NCBI GenBank assembly: GCA_002316215.1
Contig: DCDB01000030.1
Location: 1-13,312, forward strand
Direction: 5' to 3'
Length of the DNA stretch: 13,312 bases
Source: Lachnospiraceae bacterium UBA1066
Lineage (GTDB): Bacteria; Bacillota; Clostridia; Lachnospirales; Lachnospiraceae
Numbering within the stretch: position 1 is the stretch's first letter; each line of letters begins with the position of its first letter. Made by a program: the position numbers and the translations under genes. Under the pieces are notes generated by a model. The model searched no databases. It saw only the letters and a program-made list of their open reading frames with translations, and was not told where the DNA came from. Below are positions 5,879 through 11,935 of this stretch, in pieces.

Positions 5879-5899
5879 GCCGTCCCATGACGGAACGGC
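5879..5899 (-). terminator. Intrinsic terminator of the sugar operon
   Basis: Minus-strand RNA forms GCCGTTCC - GTCAT - GGGACGGC (8 bp, one G-U pair) followed by UUUUAUC. It is about 40 bp after the kinase stop codon. Confidence 0.85.
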
Positions 5900-5938
5900 C
5901 TTCGGTTTACGTATTCAATCAATCATAAGAGCTTCATT

Positions 5939-7459
5939 TTAATTTAAGACTTTTTCTACTGCGTTTTTCCATCCCAAATATTTTTGGATGCGTTCTTCCG
6001 GGGCCATCGACGGGATGAACCGGTTTCTTTTCACTTGTGTGAAGATGCTTTCCTGCGTATAAATCCCATAGCACAGCCCTGCCATGAAACCTGCGCCGAG
6101 TGCCGAGGATTCTTCACATCTCGGCAGGCTCACCGTTGACCCCAGGATATCACTCTGGAATTTCATCAGATACTGATTCCCTGTCGGTCCTCCGTCGACG
6201 CAGAGCTCTTTTACAGTAATCCCGTCTTCCGCTTTCATCATTTCCACGATATCCGTTATCTGATAGGCAATGGATTCTAAGGCAGCTTTCACAATCTCTT
6301 TTTTTCCTGTCGTACGGCTCATCCCATAGATCATGGCTCTGGCATTGGAATTCCAGTATGGCGCTCCAAGTCCGGAAAATGCAGGAACAAGATAGGTGGC
6401 GTCCTTCTTGTTGGCTTCATTTGCCAGCTCCTGTGTCTCGCCCGGAGATGTAATAAGTCCCATGTCATCTTTCAGCCAGGTAATCACCGCGCCGGTATAA
6501 TTAATATTTCCTTCCAGGACATATGTCACTTTGCCGTTCATACCCCAGGCCAGAGATGTTACAAGCCCGAGGTCGGACTCAATTATTTTATCTCCTGCAT
6601 TCATCATAACCGATGATCCGGTTCCATAGGTAGCTTTCACCATGCCTTTTTCGATACATCCCTGTCCGAAAAGAGCTCCCTGGGAATCGCCGATTACTCC
6701 GCAGATCGGAACTGCCTCATCGAAGTAGCCTTCAAAGTCGGTTTCTCCATACAGACAGCTGGAATCTTTTACTTCCGGCAGCATGGATACGTCAATGCCG
6801 AACCATGCGCAGATTTCTTCATCCCACTGCAGCGTATGGATATTAAACAGCTGTGTTCTGGAGGCATTGGAATAGTCCGTTGCATAGACCGCGCCGCCGG
6901 TCAGCCGATACAGCAAATAAGTATCGATGGTTCCAAGACACAGATCGTGGCTTTTCTTCGCCGTTTTCACAGCTTCCGCATTTTCCTGCAGCCATGCATA
7001 CTTCGCTGCCGGAAAATACGGAGAAAGACGCATCCCTGTCTTCATCCGAATCACTTCTGCCGCCCCGCCGTGTATGCCTGCTTCGCGGCCCGGATCTATC
7101 ATGACATTATTTTTAATGCGTTCACAGATATCCTCTGCTCTTGCGCATTGCCAAACGATGGCCGGGGCCAATGGCTTTCCGGATTCACGGCTCCAGGCTG
7201 CAGAAGTTTCTCTCTGGTTGCTGATGCCAAGACATGCGATCTCGTCTTTTTGAATTCCGGCTTTTTCGATCAAATTCTTTACCGCCTGGATGGTGTTGGC
7301 GTAGATCTCATTCAAATCATGGGATACCCAGCCTTTTTCGTTTATCAGCTGTTTATGCGCAAGGTCTGTTCTGCATACAAGATCGCCCGTCCGGTCGAAT
7401 AAAATTGCCTTTGTCCCCTGCGTACTCTGGTCGATCGCCAGTACATATTTCTTATCCAT
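5939..7459 (-). CDS. FGGY-family carbohydrate kinase, glycerol-kinase-like; predicted apulose (sugar) kinase
   Basis: 506 residues from the ATG at 7459, with AGGAG about 9 bases upstream; an open in-frame extension to 7522 runs through a hairpin and is unlikely. FGGY landmarks: DQSTQGTKA (10-18), NQRETSAAW (81-89), VWQC (102-105), DYSNASRTQLFNI (195-207), GDSQGALFG (257-265) and GTGSSVM (279-285). It transfers phosphate from ATP to a polyol or ketose hydroxyl. Arg83/Glu84, Trp103 and Asp258 match glycerol-binding residues of GlpK, but the motif is GDSQ rather than GDQQ, and there is an insertion after residue 120 (IDPGREAGIHGG). The neighbours (isomerase, split transketolase) argue against simple glycerol metabolism and for a ketose such as apulose. 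A glpK annotation by similarity would be understandable. Last gene of the operon. Confidence 0.85.
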   Translation of the reverse strand: MDKKYVLAIDQSTQGTKAILFDRTGDLVCRTDLAHKQLINEKGWVSHDLNEIYANTIQAVKNLIEKAGIQKDEIACLGISNQRETSAAWSRESGKPLAPAIVWQCARAEDICERIKNNVMIDPGREAGIHGGAAEVIRMKTGMRLSPYFPAAKYAWLQENAEAVKTAKKSHDLCLGTIDTYLLYRLTGGAVYATDYSNASRTQLFNIHTLQWDEEICAWFGIDVSMLPEVKDSSCLYGETDFEGYFDEAVPICGVIGDSQGALFGQGCIEKGMVKATYGTGSSVMMNAGDKIIESDLGLVTSLAWGMNGKVTYVLEGNINYTGAVITWLKDDMGLITSPGETQELANEANKKDATYLVPAFSGLGAPYWNSNARAMIYGMSRTTGKKEIVKAALESIAYQITDIVEMMKAEDGITVKELCVDGGPTGNQYLMKFQSDILGSTVSLPRCEESSALGAGFMAGLCYGIYTQESIFTQVKRNRFIPSMAPEERIQKYLGWKNAVEKVLN

Positions 7460-7479
7460 AATTGTATCTCCTGTAAATG

Positions 7480-7517
7480 ACTGCCGGCAGACGAGAGCCT
7501 CTCCCATTGCCGGCAGT
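7480..7517 (-). other. Long hairpin between the transketolase and kinase genes
   Basis: A perfect 10-bp inverted repeat (ACTGCCGGCA at 7480-7489 and TGCCGGCAGT at 7508-7517) encloses 18 bases that can form a further 4-bp stem (GAGA/TCTC). No U-tract follows on the minus strand, so it is not a standard terminator. It stops about 9 bases before the kinase's AGGAG. RNA processing, message stabilisation or translational control of the kinase is possible. Confidence 0.6.
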
Positions 7518-7539
7518 TTCATTTCTAAATTATGTTTTC

Positions 7540-8472
7540 TTATGACAGCGCTTCTTTAACGGTCTTTGCGATGCCTTCGGCATTCATGCCATAATAGTCA
7601 AATACTTCCTGCGAAGTTCCTGTGATAACCGGCGCATCGGGAAGTGCAATATTAATTACTTTACGCGGGCACTCAGCTCCAACTGCCTGGCTTACCATAG
7701 ATCCGAGTCCGCCGAATGGGGCGTGCTCTTCTGCCGTAATCACTGCTTTGGCCTTTTCGGCGTATTTTACAATTGTCTCTTTATCCAGAGGTTTCACACA
7801 GTACATATCGATAACTGTCACACGGATTCCGTCTTCTTTCAGCCGTTCCGCGGCTTCATGCGCCGGGCGGACCATCTCACCGCAGGCCACGATCACGGCA
7901 TCTTCGCCTTCCGATAATACGGTTGCTTTATCCATTTCAAAGGGGCAGCTGTCCTCCGTGTAGATATCTTCTACCGGGTTGCGTCCTACGCGAATGTATG
8001 CCGGCTTCTCATCCTTTAGTAAAGCTTCCACAAGTTTCGCTGTCTGAAAACGATCACTTGGAAGGTATACTCTCATGTTTGGGATCGCGGAAAGGGCTGC
8101 GATGTCCTGTGCCGAATGATGGCTCATCCCCAGGGCGCCATAGCTGATGCCTCCGCTGATGCCAATGAGTTTTACATTTGTATTCGAATAAGCAACATCT
8201 ACTTTGCACTGCTCGTAGCTTCTTGTAGAGATAAAGGACGCAGGGGAGGCTGCAAATGCTTTCTTCCCGCAATGCGCAAGTCCTGCAGCGACACTGACCA
8301 GGTCCTGCTCTGCAATTCCCATTTCCACGAACTGATCCGGAAATGCCTCTGCAAATGGCGTAAGGGAGGCGGATCCTCTGGAATCACTGCACAGCACGGT
8401 GATGCTCTTATCGGTCTCAGCCTCTTTTAAAAGGACATCGCAGATTGCTTTTCTATTGGGTATTTTATTCAT
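7540..8472 (-). CDS. Transketolase C-terminal subunit (Pyr and C-terminal domains); predicted apulose-4-phosphate transketolase subunit B
   Basis: 310 residues. The catalytic Glu region EMGIAEQDLVSVAAGLA is at about 50-66 (Glu55 by family analogy activates the thiamine ring). GLGMSHHSAQD-like sequence (ALGMSHHSAQDIAAL) follows near 112-126, and the C-terminal domain begins around 185. It forms the second half of a transketolase whose N-terminal half is the adjacent upstream gene; together they transfer a two-carbon ketol unit. The two genes overlap by 8 bp, so translation is coupled. Split transketolases are common in Bacillota, but one embedded between an isomerase and a sugar kinase suggests a dedicated substrate. 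In the described D-apiose pathway a split transketolase cleaves apulose 4-phosphate; that identity is inferred. Confidence 0.88.
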   Translation of the reverse strand: MNKIPNRKAICDVLLKEAETDKSITVLCSDSRGSASLTPFAEAFPDQFVEMGIAEQDLVSVAAGLAHCGKKAFAASPASFISTRSYEQCKVDVAYSNTNVKLIGISGGISYGALGMSHHSAQDIAALSAIPNMRVYLPSDRFQTAKLVEALLKDEKPAYIRVGRNPVEDIYTEDSCPFEMDKATVLSEGEDAVIVACGEMVRPAHEAAERLKEDGIRVTVIDMYCVKPLDKETIVKYAEKAKAVITAEEHAPFGGLGSMVSQAVGAECPRKVINIALPDAPVITGTSQEVFDYYGMNAEGIAKTVKEALS

Positions 8473-9307
8473 TTTTGAGCATCTCCTTTCTCTCGTCGAA
8501 ATCTTTCATGATCTGATCATATTCCTGCTGCGTCGGCACATGATGATGCCAGGCCGCTTTATTTTCCATAACAGAAGAACCTTTTCCCTTTACGGTATTT
8601 GCAATGAGCATCGTCGGCTGTCCTTTGACTGTTTTTGCTTCTTCAAAGGCATTATGCAGCTGCCCGATACTGTTACCGTCGGCTACATCAATCACATGCC
8701 ATCCAAAGCTGCGAAATCTCGCATGAAGATCATCGTGTCCCATGATGTCTTCCGTATTGCCGGAAATCTGAAGCCTGTTACGGTCAACGACGGCGCAGAG
8801 ATTATCCAGTTTGAACTGATGCGCGGCCATTGCCGCTTCCCACACGGATCCTTCTGCTAATTCGCCATCCCCCATAACGGTATACACGCGGTATTCTTTT
8901 TTATCCATTTTTCCCGCTAAGGCCATTCCGACACAAACCGGAAGTCCGTGTCCTAAAGATCCGGAGTTCATTTCAATTCCCGGAAGCTTGTTATTCGGAT
9001 GTCCGATATACTGAGAACCGAATTTACTGTACTTTTCCTTTACTTCCTGAATATCCAGGAAACCTTTCTTTGCAAGAACCGCGTAATAGGCTTCCACGGA
9101 ATGGCCTTTACTTAAAACAAATAAATCGCGGTCCGGATCCCCGATATTCTCCGGCGAGATGTTCATCTGGTCAAAATATAAAGTAACCAGGGTCTCCATC
9201 ACGCTCATATCTCCGCCGATATGGCCGCCTCCGCCTTCAGCAATCATGTCGACGGTATCTTTTCTTAAATCATATGCCAGCCTGCTTAATTCTTTAGTGT
9301 TCATCAT
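8465..9307 (-). CDS. Transketolase N-terminal subunit (thiamine diphosphate-binding); predicted apulose-4-phosphate transketolase subunit A
   Basis: 280 residues. The thiamine-diphosphate motif GDGELAEGSVWEAA is at 146-159 and closes with the NR of VVDRNRLQ at about 173-180. Active-site histidines are seen in GGGHIGG (His29), SKGHS (His69) and HPN (His103), with the SGSLGHGL loop at 115-122. Length is typical of a stand-alone N-terminal half. It overlaps the isomerase gene by 4 bp (ATGA) and the C-terminal subunit gene by 8 bp, so the four-gene operon is translated as a coupled unit. Function requires both subunits. Substrate cannot be read from the sequence; a branched or unusual ketose phosphate is inferred from context. 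Confidence 0.88.
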   Translation of the reverse strand: MMNTKELSRLAYDLRKDTVDMIAEGGGGHIGGDMSVMETLVTLYFDQMNISPENIGDPDRDLFVLSKGHSVEAYYAVLAKKGFLDIQEVKEKYSKFGSQYIGHPNNKLPGIEMNSGSLGHGLPVCVGMALAGKMDKKEYRVYTVMGDGELAEGSVWEAAMAAHQFKLDNLCAVVDRNRLQISGNTEDIMGHDDLHARFRSFGWHVIDVADGNSIGQLHNAFEEAKTVKGQPTMLIANTVKGKGSSVMENKAAWHHHVPTQQEYDQIMKDFDERKEMLKNE

Positions 9308-10707
9308 CCTTCTCCTCTCAGATATGCCTTTACGTCTTCTTCAATCGGATCATATAAGTCTGGTTTTACGCCTATGTATTTGCAGGCCTCATATAATACG
9401 GGTACAACATCTTTGTGGATTCCGACGCAGTGGTGGATGTATGGCCCTTCCACGATTTTTGCTTCCAGCCGTTTGATGTTGGCAACTTCCACCCAAAGGT
9501 AAGTCCCCATTCCTTTTGGTCCGTCAATTCCTTTTGCGTTGCCGAGAAGTAAGGAATATTCCCCGTTATCACCGTCAAAACGGACAAGAGAGACATCTCC
9601 GTGCTTCGCTTCCGCCGTGATGCTTCCCGGATGATCAAAGGCTAACGGATATGTTAATTTCGCTTTTTCTTTCGCAATGGAAATGGGCCATGGTCCGCAG
9701 TGCTGCAGCAGCTCTCCATTTTCACAATCCGGATGGCGGATCGTCCAGTCTGCGAAGAAGCTTCTGGTCTCGCCCATGCCGGCCGCCTCTACCATAAGGG
9801 AAGTGATGGCGCCATGGATATCTGTTTCGCAGGCTACCGGGATTCCCTCATCATTTAATAAGGCATTGGCTGCACACGGCATAATCCCGAGCTCACTCTG
9901 CAGCTGATTCCAGCACTGTATGGCAATTGCTTTGCAGCCGTATTTGACGGTAAGACGTTTCATGGCAACTTTGAGAGCCGCTACATTTTCAAGTTCATTC
10001 TCTTTAATACAGATTTCCATGTGATCCCGGCAGTACTGCATGACCTCCCGGACCTCTGTCTGATCTTCCTTTGCCTTCCTTACTTCATCGGTAAGTTCCG
10101 GCATTGGAATCGGCGACAGCTGAATGTTGAATTTCTCCAATAATTCGCCTTCGTTGCACATGGTTGACCAGAAATCAAACGGTCTTGTTGAAATCTGAAG
10201 AATACGGATGTTCCTGAAGGTTTTCACGACGTTGCATACCGCAAGGAAATCACGAATTCCTCTCTCGAAGACCGGGTCGCTCAGTCTGCAGTTGGTCATA
10301 TAGGTAAATGGAATTCCGAATCTCCGCAATACTTTACCGGTTGCAAATAATCCGCACTGTGTATCACGAAGTCTGGTGCCATCCGCCTCAGGTCTTTCAT
10401 CAAGCGGTCCCCATAGAAGGACCGGGACATTTAATTCTTTCGCCAGCCTTGCACATTCATACTCTGTTCCGAAGTTGCAATGCGGAAGGAAAAGTCCGTC
10501 GACTTTTTCACGTTTGAACTTTTCGGCAATCTTCAGCCTGTCTTCATCGTTATAAAGAAGTCCTTCCTCATTAATATCCGTGATATCAACAAATTCAATT
10601 CCGAGTTCCTTCAGCCGGTCAGCAGTAAGTCCGCGATATTTAATGGCGTCCGGCGCACTGAAAATGCTTCTTCTGGTCGGTGCATATCCTAATTTGATTT
10701 TATCCAT
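9304..10707 (-). CDS. L-fucose/L-arabinose isomerase-family protein; predicted D-apiose (pentose) isomerase
   Basis: 467 residues, beginning MDKIKLGYAPTRRS. The fold signature is a series of Rossmann-like strands (GLFLPHCNFG at about 71-80, VPVLLWGPLDER at 94-105), then the metal-site region CWNQLQ.., GIMPCAA and VACETDIHGA (about 291-300), and a C-terminal HHCVG (His pair near 430) that usually completes the Mn-binding site. It is shorter than FucI (about 590), matching the shorter branch of this superfamily. These enzymes interconvert aldoses and ketoses. As first gene of the operon with an FGGY kinase and split transketolase, it would make the ketose for phosphorylation. AAGGAG is about 13 bases upstream of the ATG. 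The exact sugar is unproven. Confidence 0.8.
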   Translation of the reverse strand: MDKIKLGYAPTRRSIFSAPDAIKYRGLTADRLKELGIEFVDITDINEEGLLYNDEDRLKIAEKFKREKVDGLFLPHCNFGTEYECARLAKELNVPVLLWGPLDERPEADGTRLRDTQCGLFATGKVLRRFGIPFTYMTNCRLSDPVFERGIRDFLAVCNVVKTFRNIRILQISTRPFDFWSTMCNEGELLEKFNIQLSPIPMPELTDEVRKAKEDQTEVREVMQYCRDHMEICIKENELENVAALKVAMKRLTVKYGCKAIAIQCWNQLQSELGIMPCAANALLNDEGIPVACETDIHGAITSLMVEAAGMGETRSFFADWTIRHPDCENGELLQHCGPWPISIAKEKAKLTYPLAFDHPGSITAEAKHGDVSLVRFDGDNGEYSLLLGNAKGIDGPKGMGTYLWVEVANIKRLEAKIVEGPYIHHCVGIHKDVVPVLYEACKYIGVKPDLYDPIEEDVKAYLRGEG

Positions 10708-10756
10708 GTCCGTTCTTTTGCTCCTTTCACAGTTCTTATGGTCTTTAGCAGCATCT

Positions 10757-10786
10757 CTTATAGTTTGTAATATAGGGAGTTTTCAA
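10757..10786 (-). promoter_or_regulatory. Probable promoter of the isomerase-transketolase-kinase operon
   Basis: Minus strand TTGAAA (10781-10786) and TATAAG (10757-10762; 18 bp) or CTATAA (17 bp). The -35 box sits inside one copy of the AT-rich repeat, so a protein bound there would compete with RNA polymerase. Confidence 0.5.
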
Positions 10787-10837
10787 CTTTATTACTATAT
10801 TTTATAAAGCCATTTTAACTTTATTTTCCACTTTATT
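10780..10837. repeat. Three AT-rich direct repeats between the divergent genes, candidate operators
   Basis: Plus-strand copies TTTTCAACTTTATT (10780-10793), ATTTTAACTTTATT (10812-10825) and TTTTCCACTTTATT (10824-10837). Starts are 32 and 12 bp apart. The element ATAAAG (10804-10809) makes inverted pairs with the CTTTAT of the first and second copies. Located between both promoters, they are likely targets of the LacI-family regulator. Confidence 0.5.
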
Positions 10838-10838
10838 C

Positions 10839-10867
10839 TTGTCTTTCAGGCGTTCTGTACTTATAAT
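10839..10867 (+). promoter_or_regulatory. Promoter of the LacI-family regulator gene
   Basis: TTGTCT (10839-10844), a 17-bp spacer and TATAAT (10862-10867). The third AT-rich repeat ends 1 bp before the -35 box, which would allow autoregulation. Confidence 0.65.
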
Positions 10868-10896
10868 GGAAATGAAGGAAGGAGCAATTTATTGCC

Positions 10897-11907
10897 ATGG
10901 GGATAACTGCTAAAGAACTTGCCAAAAAGCTGGGCATTTCCGCCACTGCCGTATCGATGGCCCTGAACAATAAGCCCGGGGTCAGCACTGAAACCCGTGA
11001 TCATGTCATAAAAGAAGCTGAAAAATATAATTATGACTTTACAAAACTTTCCCTGAAGAAAAATAAAGAAGGGGATATCTATTGCATTGTTTATCGTGCC
11101 CATAATGCAATTCTGAATTACACCCCGATTTTTTCTGAACTTACGGATGGGATTGAGCAGGAATGCAGACATAACGGATACCGTCTGAAGACCTTGCAGA
11201 TTTATGAAAAAAATAATGATGTGCAGAAGTGTATTGAAGATTTAAGGGTAAATGGCTGCGTCGGAATCATACTGCTGGGAACAGAAACTACAGCAGATAT
11301 TTGCAAACAGTTTCTTCAATTATCTGTTCCCGTCGTTCTTCTTGATTCTTATTTTGATTCTGTAAATTGCAGCAGTGTTCTGATAAATAATGCCCAGGGT
11401 GCTTACCTGGCAACCAATTATCTCATTGATCGCTGCAGTAAACAGCCCGGGCATCTGTGCTCATCCTATATAATTGAAAATTTTATTGAACGCAAATCCG
11501 GATTCAATCGTGCCGTTCGCGAACATGGAATGTCTGTCGGAAAATCTGTCACGCATGAACTCTCCCCCTCCATTGACGGTGCATTTTCCGATATGCTGGA
11601 AGTAATCGACAGGGGAGATGATCTTGCCGGCTGCTATTTTGCAGACAATGATCTGATTGCCATCGGTGTTATAAAAGCGTTAAAATTGCGCGGCTACAAG
11701 ATTCCGGAAGATATCGCGCTCATTGGATTCGATAATATCTCAGAAAGCCGCATTATCGAACCCGCATTAACAACGATTGACATTCCCCGCAGATTCATGG
11801 GACAAAGCGCTGCCAGGGAATTAATCCGGCAAATAACCACTTCTCTTCCGCATACCATGAAAATCGAGGTATCGACAAGTATTGTAAAAAGATTCTCTGT
11901 ATCATAA
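10897..11907 (+). CDS. LacI-family transcriptional regulator of the sugar operon
   Basis: 336 residues. The helix-turn-helix is ITAKELAKKLGISATAVSMAL (about residues 3-23), followed by NNKPGVSTETRDHVIKEA. The usual hinge-helix wording (YxPNxxAxxL) is replaced by YNYDFTKLSLKKNK. The effector domain has the periplasmic-binding-protein fold, with CYFADNDLIAIGVIKALKLRG and IPEDIALIGFDNIS near the C-terminus, as in sugar-responsive repressors. It is divergent from the isomerase operon with 189 bp between, and convergent with the DUF1593 gene (28 bp). It most likely represses the operon until the sugar or its derivative binds. GGAG is 12 bases before this ATG, rather far; an in-frame ATT lies 6 bases after GGAG, so the true start may be two codons earlier. 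Confidence 0.9.
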   Translation: MGITAKELAKKLGISATAVSMALNNKPGVSTETRDHVIKEAEKYNYDFTKLSLKKNKEGDIYCIVYRAHNAILNYTPIFSELTDGIEQECRHNGYRLKTLQIYEKNNDVQKCIEDLRVNGCVGIILLGTETTADICKQFLQLSVPVVLLDSYFDSVNCSSVLINNAQGAYLATNYLIDRCSKQPGHLCSSYIIENFIERKSGFNRAVREHGMSVGKSVTHELSPSIDGAFSDMLEVIDRGDDLAGCYFADNDLIAIGVIKALKLRGYKIPEDIALIGFDNISESRIIEPALTTIDIPRRFMGQSAARELIRQITTSLPHTMKIEVSTSIVKRFSVS

Positions 11908-11935
11908 ATGTCAAAAGGTACTTTCTGCACCGGCA

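Noticed and set aside
6836..7402. Plus-strand 188-codon frame opposite the kinase
   Set aside because: Antisense shadow of a conserved FGGY kinase; no start signal.
5939..7459. Simple glycerol catabolism (glpK)
   Set aside because: No glpF, glpD or glycerol dehydrogenase is present; the operon partners are an aldose isomerase and a transketolase.
11908..11935. Terminator between the convergent lacI-type and DUF1593 genes
   Set aside because: The gap is only 28 bp and shows no convincing stem with a T-tract.
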